A stretch of DNA of 64,000 nt from an uncultured Bacteroidales bacterium (GTDB lineage: Bacteria > Bacteroidota > Bacteroidia > Bacteroidales > UBA932). Made by a program: the position numbers and the translations under genes. Position 1 is the stretch's first letter, and each line of letters opens with the position of its first letter. Positions 9,224-18,055 of the stretch are shown here, piece after piece. Under the pieces are notes generated by a model. The model made no database searches. It saw only the letters and a list, made by a program, of their open reading frames with translations, and was not told where the DNA came from. The stretch lies in the NCBI GenBank assembly GCA_944326245.1, contig CALVDF010000005.1, positions 1 to 64,000 on the forward strand, in the 5' to 3' direction.

Positions 9224-10543
9224 ATGCGCAGATTTACATTACTGACCATCACACTGCTGGTCCTCTCTGTCCTCGGAGTACAGCTCCGTGCCCAGGAGAC
9301 CACGCTGGCCGACCGCATCGCCGCCCTTCCCAATGTCAAGGACGTGCAGGAGCTGGAAAGCACCCGGTTTGCCGAAAAATATCTGGTGATATTCGAGCAA
9401 CCCATAGACCACGAAAACCCGGACATGGGTACATTTACCCAGAGGGTATACGTGTGCGGCGTACATCCTGACAGCGCCACTGTAGTGGTGACAGAGGGCT
9501 ATGGAGCACAGTATGCAGCCAACCCGGCCTACAGGGACGAGATATCGGCCCTGTTCAACACCAACAATATAGTGGTGGAGCACCGCTACTTCCTCGAATC
9601 GACCCCCTACCCGGGCGAATCACCGGAGGAAGTGAACTGGGACTACATGAACGCTCCCAATGCCGCCGCTGACCTGCACGAGGTCGTGACCGCCCTCAAG
9701 AATGTCTTCGACGGCAAGTGGATCTCCACCGGCATCAGCAAGGGCGGGCAGACCACCATGCTCTACCGCGCCTACTATCCCGAAGACGTGGATTTCTCAG
9801 TACCCTACGTAGGCCCCCTGTGCCGCGGTGCATACGACGGACGCCACGAGCCCTTCATCGAGAACTATGTCGGCACTCCTGAAGAACGTGAGGCCGTCAA
9901 GAACTTCCAGATCGAACTGCTGCTCCGCAAGGACCGCCTGATGCCCATGTACGACTCCCTGTGCAACGCCCGCCAGTTCGAGTTCCGCGCACCTGTGGAC
10001 GAGATCTATGACTACAGCGTGCTCGAATTCTCTTTCGCATTCTGGCAGTGGGGCTACCCGGTGAGCGAGATACCCGGCAAGGATGCCTCGGACCGCGAGG
10101 TATTCGACTACATGATGAAAGTCAGTTCCCCTGACTACTTCGTGAAGTGGAGCACGACATCCCCGTTCTTCGTGCAGGCAGCCACAGAACTGGGCTACTA
10201 CGGCTACGACATGAAACCTTTCAAAAAGTACAGGAAACACTTCAGTATCAAGAATACCAAGAACTACATGCAGAAACTGCTGCTGCCGCAGAACAGGGAG
10301 TTTGAGTTCAACGATTACCTGTACAGCAAGATCTCGGCCTTCCTGCTCACCACCGACGCACGCATGCTCTTCATCTACGGACAGTTCGACCCCTGGTCCG
10401 CCGTAATGCCGGCCGATCCCCACAAGGACAACATCAAGTTCTTCATCCAGCCGGGCGGCAGCCACAGGGCACGCATAGCCACATTCGACGAGGCTACCCA
10501 GAAAGAGATAAAGTCCATCCTGAGCCAGTGGCTGTATGAGTAA
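9224..10543 (+). CDS. Secreted serine peptidase, S37/S28-like tripeptidyl aminopeptidase
   Basis: A 439-residue exported protein with a signal peptide ending near LRAQ. The alpha/beta-hydrolase core resembles the PS-10 (S37) and S28 peptidases, which release short peptides from proline-rich substrates. The nucleophile motif is GISKGG (Ser about residue 172). The likely acid is in YGQFDPWSA and the likely His in GGSHRAR near the C-terminus. The stop overlaps the start of the DUF2156 gene by 8 bp, so the two are probably translationally coupled. Confidence 0.85.
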   Translation: MRRFTLLTITLLVLSVLGVQLRAQETTLADRIAALPNVKDVQELESTRFAEKYLVIFEQPIDHENPDMGTFTQRVYVCGVHPDSATVVVTEGYGAQYAANPAYRDEISALFNTNNIVVEHRYFLESTPYPGESPEEVNWDYMNAPNAAADLHEVVTALKNVFDGKWISTGISKGGQTTMLYRAYYPEDVDFSVPYVGPLCRGAYDGRHEPFIENYVGTPEEREAVKNFQIELLLRKDRLMPMYDSLCNARQFEFRAPVDEIYDYSVLEFSFAFWQWGYPVSEIPGKDASDREVFDYMMKVSSPDYFVKWSTTSPFFVQAATELGYYGYDMKPFKKYRKHFSIKNTKNYMQKLLLPQNREFEFNDYLYSKISAFLLTTDARMLFIYGQFDPWSAVMPADPHKDNIKFFIQPGGSHRARIATFDEATQKEIKSILSQWLYE

Positions 10544-11459
10544 TCTGCCGCAGTTCAAGGAAATCGAATTAGGCGACAAGGAGTGGGCCGACCCGCTCCT
10601 TGCCGTTTCTGACTACCGTGCCACCGAATACAGCTTCACTTCGCTGTACATCTGGGCCAGGTTCTTCGGCACCCGCATTGCCAGATGGAAAGACTGGATG
10701 CTGATCCGTTCAGAAGGAGAGGACGGCTGCGCCAACTACATTTTCCCGGCAGGCAGCGGAGACGTACGGGAGGTAATCGGAATAATGGAAGAAGACGCTG
10801 CCAGTATCGGAAAACGTCTCGTCCTTTGGACCATAGAGGAAACCAGGAAAAAGATTGAGGAAGCTGTCCCCGGCCGGTATACATTCTCGCCCGTCCGTTC
10901 ATCATTCGACTATATCTACAGGACTGACAGTATGATCTCCCTGACAGGGAAAAAATACCAGCCGAAGCGCAACTTCATATCCAGGTTCAAGACACTGAAT
11001 CCGGACTGGACCTATGAGAGCATCTGCGCGGACACTGACCCTGAGACATGCCGCCGACAGCTGGAAGAATGCAGGAAAATGACGGACGAGTGGTGCGCCC
11101 TCAACGGATGCAGGCACAACCAGTCCATGCAGATGGAATCCTGCGCGGTCAGGAAGGCCCTGCACGACTTCGTCCCCCTGAAGCTCTGCGGAGGCATGCT
11201 CCGCTGCGGCGGCCGTCTGGTGGCCTACACCATAGGAGAGCGACTCAATTCCGACACATTCATTGTACACGTAGAGAAGGCTTTTTCCGATGTGACAGGA
11301 GCCTATCCCATGATCAACCGCACTTTCCTGGAGCACGAAGCGGCCGGTCTGGAATACGTCAACCGTGAGGACGATGCCGGAGACGAAGGCCTCCGGAAGG
11401 CCAAACTCTCCTACCATCCGGAGTATATGTTGGAAAAATATTTGGCAGTTCGCAGATAA
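10536..11459 (+). CDS. DUF2156 (GNAT-fold) protein
   Basis: A 307-residue protein of the DUF2156 family, related to the GNAT-like C-terminal domain of phosphatidylglycerol lysyltransferase (MprF), but without the membrane part. A WARFFGTRIARW segment near the N-terminus and a C-terminal acceptor-like region (YHPEYMLEKY) match the family. The substrate is unknown. It overlaps the upstream peptidase gene by 8 bp. Confidence 0.8.
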   Translation: MSNLPQFKEIELGDKEWADPLLAVSDYRATEYSFTSLYIWARFFGTRIARWKDWMLIRSEGEDGCANYIFPAGSGDVREVIGIMEEDAASIGKRLVLWTIEETRKKIEEAVPGRYTFSPVRSSFDYIYRTDSMISLTGKKYQPKRNFISRFKTLNPDWTYESICADTDPETCRRQLEECRKMTDEWCALNGCRHNQSMQMESCAVRKALHDFVPLKLCGGMLRCGGRLVAYTIGERLNSDTFIVHVEKAFSDVTGAYPMINRTFLEHEAAGLEYVNREDDAGDEGLRKAKLSYHPEYMLEKYLAVRR

Positions 11460-11491
11460 GTGTTTTTCTTTGTACCCTATTTTTAAAACCG

Positions 11492-12130
11492 ATGGGTCTA
11501 TATAAAAGAGAAAAATTAGAAAACGGGGCGGAGATCTGTGTCTGGGAGATCACCGAGGACGAAGATGACTTGCGCCGATTGTGCGCCCCCGTTCCCTCAG
11601 ACGAGCTCGAAGAGCTTGAAATCACCAAAAGCCCGGCACGGCGCAAGGAAAAACTGGCCGTCAGGGCATTGCTCAATGAAATGTTCCCCGAAAAGCTCTA
11701 TCTCGGTCACCATGACAACGGCAAACCGTATCTCCAGAACTGCGCTGTAGAGATAAGCATCTCACACTGTGCAAGGTTCGTGGCAGTCATAGCGCACCCG
11801 GAAGAGAGCGTAGGGATAGATATAGAGAGTCTGGACCGCGACTTCTCGGCAGTAGAGCGCAAGGCCCTGTCCGAAGAAGAGAAAGACGACCTCTCCGACC
11901 ACAACACCAACCAGCAGCTGGCCATCTACTGGTGCGCCAAGGAAGCCATCTACAAACGCATGTCCCGCAACGGCGTGGACTTCGCAAAACAGATAGAGGT
12001 AGAACGCTTTACCCCCCGCGAAGAAGGAGAGCTGGAAGCTACATTCATACACAAGGACGGTGAAGAGGAGACTTTCGACCTCAACTACGAAATATTCGAG
12101 AACCACGTGATGGTATGGCTGGTGGGCTAG
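11492..12130 (+). CDS. 4'-phosphopantetheinyl transferase superfamily protein
   Basis: A 212-residue Sfp-type transferase that moves phosphopantetheine from CoA to a carrier protein serine. The Mg/CoA-binding motifs are VGIDIES (about residues 108-114) and WCAKEAIYK (about residues 149-157). There is no acpS nearby, and no polyketide or peptide synthase in the window, so it may serve the fatty-acid carrier protein. The next gene overlaps its 3' end by 16 bp. Confidence 0.9.
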   Translation: MGLYKREKLENGAEICVWEITEDEDDLRRLCAPVPSDELEELEITKSPARRKEKLAVRALLNEMFPEKLYLGHHDNGKPYLQNCAVEISISHCARFVAVIAHPEESVGIDIESLDRDFSAVERKALSEEEKDDLSDHNTNQQLAIYWCAKEAIYKRMSRNGVDFAKQIEVERFTPREEGELEATFIHKDGEEETFDLNYEIFENHVMVWLVG

Positions 12131-12606
12131 AAAAGGGCAACCTGTTCCGCAGGATGGTCAACCTGACTTTGAACATCATTGCCACGATGGCCATGGCCTC
12201 CGGATTTCTGCCTATGCTGTCCTGGTCACGGCTGGAAGGCGTACCCGTACCCAACCATTTCAACATCCATGGCGTAGTGGACGGTGTCGGGGACAGGGGC
12301 ATACTGCTCACACTTGCCCTCGTCGGTCTGGGCTTCTACATCATAATGATACTTGCCCAGTGCTTCCCGCAGCTGATCAACCTTCCGGTTCCGGCACATA
12401 GAGAATCAGTTGCCAAGGATGTCAAAAGGGACCTTGCCGCCCAGCTCAACCTCCTGATCACCCTTCTTTTTTCTTTCGGTGCCAACTCCACCCTGTCCGT
12501 CGCGGCCGGAAATGCCCTGAAGCTGGACATGCGGTTCATTCTGGCGGATCTGGTGCTGATACTGCTATGCATCGGCGTTGCCGTTTTCCGTATTTACCGC
12601 AAATAG
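12115..12606 (+). CDS. DUF1648-type membrane protein
   Basis: A 163-residue protein with four predicted membrane helices. The segment [20 protein letters not shown] between helices 1 and 2 matches the DUF1648 pattern (P-x-H-F-x-x-x-G-x-x-D-x-x-G) seen in SdpI-like proteins. The SdpI C-terminal part is absent, so immunity or signalling roles cannot be inferred. Start at 12115 overlaps the preceding gene by 16 bp; an in-frame ATG at 12148 is an alternative. Confidence 0.7.
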   Translation: MAGGLEKGNLFRRMVNLTLNIIATMAMASGFLPMLSWSRLEGVPVPNHFNIHGVVDGVGDRGILLTLALVGLGFYIIMILAQCFPQLINLPVPAHRESVAKDVKRDLAAQLNLLITLLFSFGANSTLSVAAGNALKLDMRFILADLVLILLCIGVAVFRIYRK

Positions 12607-12665
12607 GCCGTGCCCGCAGCAGAATGCCTGCCAGAAACGCACTGAATATTTTGAGCAAAAATGAC

Positions 12666-12673
12666 TACCTTTG
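12666..12673 (+). promoter_or_regulatory. -7 promoter box for tyrS
   Basis: TACCTTTG is a full match to TAnnTTTG, 40 bp before the tyrS ATG. Confidence 0.55.
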
Positions 12674-12713
12674 CATACATTATCGGATTAACAACATACC
12701 ATATATTCATACG

Positions 12714-14003
12714 ATGAAGAATTTTATCGAAGACCTCAAATGGAGAGGCATGATCCAGGACATCATGCCGGGAACTGAAGAATTTCTGTCCAAGGAACAA
12801 TGCTCGGCCTACGTAGGCATAGACCCTACAGCCGACTCACTGCATATAGGGCATCTGGTAAGCGTGATGATGCTCAGACATTTCCAGGATGCAGGGCATC
12901 GCCCCATCTCGGTCATTGGAGGGGCAACCGGCATGATCGGAGACCCTTCCATGAAATCGCAGGAGCGCAATCTGCTCGACGAAGCTACCCTCCGCCACAA
13001 TCAGGAATGCATCAAGGCCCAGCTCTCCAGGTTCCTCGACTTCGAGAGCAAGGCTTCCAACGCCGCTATTCTGGTCAACAACTACGACTGGATGAAGGGC
13101 TGGAGCTTTCTCGATTTCACCCGTGAAATCGGCAAGCTGATCACTGTCAACTACATGATGGCCAAGGACTCGGTCAAGAAAAGACTCAGCGGAGAAGGCC
13201 GTGAGGGCATGTCCTTTACCGAATTCACCTACCAGCTCCTCCAGGGATACGACTTCCTCTACCTCTACGAGCACTACGGATGCAAGCTCCAGATGGGCGG
13301 AAGCGACCAGTGGGGAAATATCACCACAGGTACGGAACTTATCCGCCGCAAGCTCGGCGGGGAGGCCTACGGACTGACATGGCCCCTGATGACCAAATCG
13401 GACGGAGGCAAGTTCGGCAAGACGGAGAAAGGCAACATCTGGCTCTCACCGGAATACACTACCCCCTACGCATTCTACCAGTTCTGGCTCAATGTCAGCG
13501 ACGAGGACGCAGCCAGATACATCAAGATATTCACTACTCTAAGCCGTGAAGAGATAGAGGCAGCCGTAGCGGAGCACGCCAAGGCACCCCATCTGCGCGA
13601 GCTCCAGAAACTGCTGGCACGTGAAGTCACCGTCATGGTACACGGACAGGACGAATACCGCAAGGCTGTCGACGCATCCCAGATACTCTTCGGCAAATCC
13701 ACCTCGGAGACACTGCGCGGCCTCGACGAGAGGACATTCCTCTCGGTATTCGACGGAGTCCCCCAGTTCAGCCTGAGCAAGGACGTTCTCCCGCAGAATG
13801 TCATCGACCTGCTCTCGGTCACTACAGCAGTATTCCCGTCCAAGGGCGAATGCCGCAAAATGATCCAGGGAGGCGGCCTGTCCATCAACAAGGACCGCTG
13901 CGACTCGGCTGACCGCACCATCAGCGCTGAAGACCTCATCGACGGCAAGTACATTCTGGCCCAGAAAGGCAAGAAAAACTACTATATCCTGAAATTCGAA
14001 TAG
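12714..14003 (+). CDS. tyrS: Tyrosyl-tRNA synthetase
   Basis: A 429-residue class Ic synthetase that charges tRNA-Tyr. The HIGH motif is LHIGHLVS (about residues 44-51), the KMSKS loop appears as KFGKT, and the C-terminal S4 RNA-binding domain starts near residue 360. Start ATG 12714 ([12 protein letters not shown]); the frame is open upstream, but that part contains the promoter box and is not conserved. rbfA follows after 4 bp. Confidence 0.97.
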   Translation: MKNFIEDLKWRGMIQDIMPGTEEFLSKEQCSAYVGIDPTADSLHIGHLVSVMMLRHFQDAGHRPISVIGGATGMIGDPSMKSQERNLLDEATLRHNQECIKAQLSRFLDFESKASNAAILVNNYDWMKGWSFLDFTREIGKLITVNYMMAKDSVKKRLSGEGREGMSFTEFTYQLLQGYDFLYLYEHYGCKLQMGGSDQWGNITTGTELIRRKLGGEAYGLTWPLMTKSDGGKFGKTEKGNIWLSPEYTTPYAFYQFWLNVSDEDAARYIKIFTTLSREEIEAAVAEHAKAPHLRELQKLLAREVTVMVHGQDEYRKAVDASQILFGKSTSETLRGLDERTFLSVFDGVPQFSLSKDVLPQNVIDLLSVTTAVFPSKGECRKMIQGGGLSINKDRCDSADRTISAEDLIDGKYILAQKGKKNYYILKFE

Positions 14004-14007
14004 GACA

Positions 14008-14352
14008 ATGGAAGGAGAAAGCACACGACAGCTCAAGGTGGCCAGGGAACTGCAGCGCCACCTCGCCGAGATCATCCGCTCCAGGGGCATGGCCGCCTGG
14101 GACGGAGCCCTCGTATCGGTCAGCGGAGTGACGATAAGCCCTGACCTGGCAGTAGCCAAGGTCTATGTGAGCATATTCCCGTCGGCCAAGCAGGACAAGG
14201 TATTCAGGATGATACAGGAATCCGGCAAGTCCATGCGCGGAGAGCTGGGACGCCAGATGGCCAAACAGCTGCGCATCATCCCGGAACTGGTATTCTTCCT
14301 GGACGATTCCCTCGACTACGTGGAGCACATTGACGAGCTTTTGGCCAAGTAG
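14008..14352 (+). CDS. rbfA: Ribosome-binding factor A
   Basis: A 114-residue RbfA, a KH-fold protein that binds immature 30S subunits during 16S rRNA maturation. The family pattern V-S-x-V-x-x-S-x-D-L-x-x-A-x-V-Y-V is visible as VSGVTISPDLAVAKVYVSIF. The C-terminal half includes RIIPELVFFLDDSLD. It lies 4 bp after tyrS and 17 bp before the permease gene. Confidence 0.94.
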   Translation: MEGESTRQLKVARELQRHLAEIIRSRGMAAWDGALVSVSGVTISPDLAVAKVYVSIFPSAKQDKVFRMIQESGKSMRGELGRQMAKQLRIIPELVFFLDDSLDYVEHIDELLAK

Positions 14353-14369
14353 CCTCACAGCCCCCAGCC

Positions 14370-15581
14370 ATGCACCTGTCCTACTTCATAGCCAGACGTT
14401 ACCTCTTCGCCAAGAAGTCGCACAATGTCATCAATATCATTTCCACGATAAGCTCGATAGGCATTGCTGTAGGCTCCTGCGCCCTCATCATGGTGCTGTC
14501 GATCTACAACGGATTTGAAGACGTGGTAAGAGGCATGTACGACAGGGCCATGCCGGACATTGCCGTCACGTGCGACACAGCCAAATATTTCCGGACAGAC
14601 ACCGGAGCATTCGAAGAGATACGTTCCATGCCTTCGGTGAAGTCCATGACAGAGAGCATCGAAGAGACCGTATTCATCACCTATGACCGTGAAGAGGGGA
14701 CAGCCCTGCTCAAAGGAGTGGAAGATGCATACGCCCGGGATCCGGAAATACTCTCCTGCATCGTCGACGGAGAGTTCACACTCATGCACGGGGATGTAGC
14801 CAGGGCGGTCACAGGACGCAGCCTGGCTGGCGAAATGGGGATCATGCCCCGTTTTCTGGACCCTATTACCGTATACTTTCCGGCCAGGGACAGGGACATC
14901 TCCACTGTCAATCCGGCCGCATCCCTCAACGTCGAGCGGTTCTTTCCCATAGGTACATTCTTTTCAGGCAACGAACAGTACAGCAATACACTCTTTGTCC
15001 CCATCGGGCGGGCCCGCAGGCTCATCGGACTTCAGGACAATGAGGCAGGCGTCGTGGAACTCCGGCTCGCTCCCGGCTCCGATGTCCGTCAGGCAGTGAA
15101 GGAAGTTCGCTCCGCCCTCGGTCCAGGCTACACCGTCAAGGACAAATACATGCAGAACGAGACCGTCTACCGCATGATGCGGATAGAAAAAGCCGTCATC
15201 TTCATGATCCTGCTGTTCATCGTCATCGTAGTCTCCTGCAACGTCTTCGGCTCGCTCACCATGCTCATCATAGAGAAGCGGGACGACATAGCCACACTGC
15301 AGCACCTGGGAGCAAGGCCAAGACTGATATACCGGATATTCTTCAACGAAGGCTGGATGATCATCCTCCTGGGGGCCATATCCGGACTTGCTGTAGGCAT
15401 CATACTCTGCCTCATCCAGCAGCACATCGGGGTAATCCGCATGCCAGGCAATTTCGTCGTCGAATACTACCCCGTAGTCATCAAGCCCGGCGACATCCTT
15501 CTGACCCTTGCCAGCATATCCCTCATAGGCCTCATTATCACTGTCCTCCCCACACGCAAGACCCTGTCGCGCATCCTCTGA
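14370..15581 (+). CDS. FtsX/LolC-LolE-type ABC permease
   Basis: A 403-residue permease of the MacB/LolCDE group. One helix near residues 18-42 is followed by a large periplasmic domain (about 43-255), then three C-terminal helices. The family segment for coupling to the ATPase (IATLQHLGARPRLIYRIFFNEGWMI) is present. The likely role is lipoprotein release from the inner membrane with a LolD ATPase encoded elsewhere. The rbfA-permease order is common in Bacteroidales. Confidence 0.88.
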   Translation: MHLSYFIARRYLFAKKSHNVINIISTISSIGIAVGSCALIMVLSIYNGFEDVVRGMYDRAMPDIAVTCDTAKYFRTDTGAFEEIRSMPSVKSMTESIEETVFITYDREEGTALLKGVEDAYARDPEILSCIVDGEFTLMHGDVARAVTGRSLAGEMGIMPRFLDPITVYFPARDRDISTVNPAASLNVERFFPIGTFFSGNEQYSNTLFVPIGRARRLIGLQDNEAGVVELRLAPGSDVRQAVKEVRSALGPGYTVKDKYMQNETVYRMMRIEKAVIFMILLFIVIVVSCNVFGSLTMLIIEKRDDIATLQHLGARPRLIYRIFFNEGWMIILLGAISGLAVGIILCLIQQHIGVIRMPGNFVVEYYPVVIKPGDILLTLASISLIGLIITVLPTRKTLSRIL

Positions 15582-15779
15582 CACCGTCCTACCCACTGCT
15601 CAGATACAATGCTTACTCACAGCAATATATAACTTTCCCTGAGCAATTATTCAAGTAAGTCCTGACACTTTTGAAAAAAATTGTTAAAATTTGTTGTTTA
15701 CCATGCAACAAAAAGATAAACAACTGCATCTATGTAATAGGTTTAGGTTTTAGTACAAGGAAGGGGTACCTGTTGTAGC

Positions 15780-15799
15780 AGAGGGGTGCCTCTTTTTTT
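15780..15799 (+). terminator. Factor-independent terminator
   Basis: AGAGG-GGTG-CCTCT makes a five-pair stem with a four-base loop, followed by a run of T. The stem is short, so efficiency is uncertain. Confidence 0.55.
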
Positions 15800-15879
15800 A
15801 TGCCCTTATCACACACACGCCGGACACCATGAACACGCCCGCATCAGCATTTCACGGAAACGTTTTACGATTTCTTTAT

Positions 15880-15887
15880 TATATTTG
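15880..15887 (+). promoter_or_regulatory. -7 promoter box for the transaldolase gene
   Basis: TATATTTG is a full match to TAnnTTTG, 31 bp before ATG 15919. Confidence 0.6.
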
Positions 15888-15918
15888 CCCCGCAAAAAAT
15901 AAAACAACACACACTGTT

Positions 15919-16575
15919 ATGAAATTCTTTCTTGATACAGCAAACCTGGACCAGATCCGCGAGGCCTACGCCATGGGGGTTCTGGACGGAGTTACCACCA
16001 ATCCTTCACTGATGGCCAAAGAAGGCATCAAGGGGAAGGAGAATCAGTATAAACATTATATTGAGATCTGCAATATCGTCAATGGCGATGTCAGTGCCGA
16101 AGTTATTGCAACCGACTATGAGGGAATGATCCGCGAAGGTCAGGAACTCGCCGACCTCAATGAGCACATAGTTGTCAAGCTGCCCTGCACGGAAGCCGGC
16201 ATCAAAGCCGTAAAATACTTCTCCGGCAAAGGCGTAAAGACCAACTGCACGCTTGTATTCTCACTCGGCCAGGCACTTCTGGCCGCGAAGGCCGGAGCCA
16301 CCTACGTATCCCCCTTCGTAGGACGTCTGGACGACATATCCGAGGACGGCATAGGACTCATTGAAGACATCGTCGAGATGTACGACTACTATGGTTTCGG
16401 GACCATGGTTCTCGCAGCATCCATACGTCATACCCGCCATATCATCGACTGCCTCAAGGCAGGCGCAGATGTAGCGACCTGTCCTCTTCCGGCCATCAAG
16501 GGCCTGCTCAAGCATCCCCTTACCGACTCCGGTCTGGCCAAATTTCTTGAGGACTACCACAAAGTAAACGGCTAA
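15919..16575 (+). CDS. Small transaldolase / fructose-6-phosphate aldolase family
   Basis: A 218-residue protein of the MipB/TalC type, a class I aldolase that works through a Schiff base. The lysine is in HIVVKLPC (Lys87). The N-terminal FLDTAN and TTNPSL motifs and the ADVATCPLPAI segment fit the family. Most Bacteroidota members act as transaldolase in the pentose phosphate pathway, but fructose-6-phosphate aldolase cannot be excluded. Start ATG 15919 follows the promoter box; the frame is open 90 bp further upstream without conserved residues. Confidence 0.93.
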   Translation: MKFFLDTANLDQIREAYAMGVLDGVTTNPSLMAKEGIKGKENQYKHYIEICNIVNGDVSAEVIATDYEGMIREGQELADLNEHIVVKLPCTEAGIKAVKYFSGKGVKTNCTLVFSLGQALLAAKAGATYVSPFVGRLDDISEDGIGLIEDIVEMYDYYGFGTMVLAASIRHTRHIIDCLKAGADVATCPLPAIKGLLKHPLTDSGLAKFLEDYHKVNG

Positions 16576-16597
16576 TTTCTAATCACAATTTCAAACC

Positions 16598-17971
16598 ATG
16601 TTTAACAAATCTTCACTTTTCATTTGCGTAGCGGCACTTACATTTGCATTCGTGTCCTGCGAGACCCAGCAGAAGCCTGAACCTGAAAAGCTTGCTACCC
16701 CCACACTGAGCATAACTGAACAGACTGCCAACTCATTCACCGTAAGCTGGAACAGCGTAGAAAACGCTGCCGGTTATGCCTATGCACTGCAGGACGAGGC
16801 CGAGCAGACGACCACAAATACATCTGTAACATACTCAGACCTTGAGGCCGCCACATACACCCTTAAAGTTAAAGCAACCTCCGGTACAGAAGAATGGAGC
16901 GACTCAGACTATGCTGAGATATCCATTGACCTGACCGCCCCCCAGCTCACATTTACATTCGAGGTCAAGGACCTCACCGCCACAAGCGCTACAGTTGTCT
17001 GCACACCTTCCGACGACAATGCTCCCTATTGGTTTGACACTATGTCCAAGGCAGATTTCGACTCCTATTCCAGCGACACTGAGCAGCTTATGAAGGAAGT
17101 TCTGGATCAGCTCATAGCTCTCGGCGAGGAAGAAGGCTTGTCTGTGGAAGAGACTCTTGAGATTCTGCTTTCAATCGGGCAGGATACATGGACCCCCACA
17201 GCCATGACTCCTGCAACAGACTATGTAGTATATGCCTTCGGAATGAGCTATGACGGCACATTCACTTCCGACATCCAGACACAGGGCTTCACCACCCTGG
17301 AGAACGGCGGTGGAGATGTGAATCCCGCAATCGAGAACTGGATCGGTACATGGTCTGCTACAACTACCGGAAAACTCGAGTGGTACCAGCCTGAGGGATC
17401 ACAGTATGTAGAAGCACTCTACCATGAGGATGACCCTATGACTGCCACTTTCACCATCGAGCAGAACACCAACGATCCCAGCCAGCTTCTTATCTACGGA
17501 TGGAGCCAGGTAGACAGTTCATTGCCTGCTCTCGGACTTGTAAACGAAGCCGGAGACCTTGATGTTTACTCATACGTAGCCGTAGGCGAGGAATCCAACG
17601 GATACACCCCTACCTGGGTTGCATTCTGCAAGATCGGTGAGGACGATTACAACCTTGTTACCGGCCAGTTCCCCGCATACACATTCACTCTCAACGGAGA
17701 GACCGCTACCAGCACCCTGTACTCGGATGCCCTGAACGACGGCAGCACATTCTCTGTAATATCAATGGAAGTTTATGCCATCGCTGAAACTTCCTACTCG
17801 ATCTACGGATCATCATTCCCCGTATACTTCCTCGGAGGAAACATCACCCTCACCAAAGAGCCAGCTTCTACAAAAGCTGCTTCAACTCTCGCATCCGAGG
17901 TCAATTTCCCTGTCTTCAACCAGCACAAAGCATTCAGCGCACGCAACAATTTCGTAAGCATCGCCGAGTAA
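16598..17971 (+). CDS. Fibronectin type III lipoprotein
   Basis: A 457-residue surface or periplasmic lipoprotein. The lipobox is FVSC with the Cys near residue 21, followed by acidic and Pro-rich residues. A fibronectin type III-like domain lies at about residues 35-112 (SFTVSWNSVENAAGYAYAL), then a second Ig-like segment (ATSATVVCTPSDDNAPYWF), then a C-terminal beta-rich domain of unknown type. It sits 22 bp after the transaldolase gene and is closed by a strong terminator. Function unknown; the family often occurs in Bacteroidales surface proteomes. Confidence 0.8.
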   Translation: MFNKSSLFICVAALTFAFVSCETQQKPEPEKLATPTLSITEQTANSFTVSWNSVENAAGYAYALQDEAEQTTTNTSVTYSDLEAATYTLKVKATSGTEEWSDSDYAEISIDLTAPQLTFTFEVKDLTATSATVVCTPSDDNAPYWFDTMSKADFDSYSSDTEQLMKEVLDQLIALGEEEGLSVEETLEILLSIGQDTWTPTAMTPATDYVVYAFGMSYDGTFTSDIQTQGFTTLENGGGDVNPAIENWIGTWSATTTGKLEWYQPEGSQYVEALYHEDDPMTATFTIEQNTNDPSQLLIYGWSQVDSSLPALGLVNEAGDLDVYSYVAVGEESNGYTPTWVAFCKIGEDDYNLVTGQFPAYTFTLNGETATSTLYSDALNDGSTFSVISMEVYAIAETSYSIYGSSFPVYFLGGNITLTKEPASTKAASTLASEVNFPVFNQHKAFSARNNFVSIAE

Positions 17972-17998
17972 TAAAACACAGAAGACACAATAACCGAG

Positions 17999-18033
17999 AG
18001 AGGCCGACCCAAGAAAGTCGGCCTCTTTTTTTT
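17999..18033 (+). terminator. Strong factor-independent terminator
   Basis: AGAGGCCGAC (17999-18008) pairs perfectly with GTCGGCCTCT (18017-18026) around an eight-base loop and is followed by eight T. It ends the transaldolase-lipoprotein transcript. Confidence 0.92.
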
Positions 18034-18055
18034 ACCCGGCATAAATACAATCAAC

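Larger units (their letters stand above)
15582..15918 (+). other. Intergenic region with possible small RNA
   Basis: No convincing protein gene. The stretch 15670-15800 is AT-rich with short inverted repeats (TTGTTG and CAACAA near 15692 and 15707) and ends in a factor-independent terminator about 200 bp after the permease stop. A one-mismatch -7 box (AAAATTTG, 15687-15694) lies about 90 bp before the terminator, so a short transcript is possible. The promoter of the transaldolase gene follows at 15880. Confidence 0.3.
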
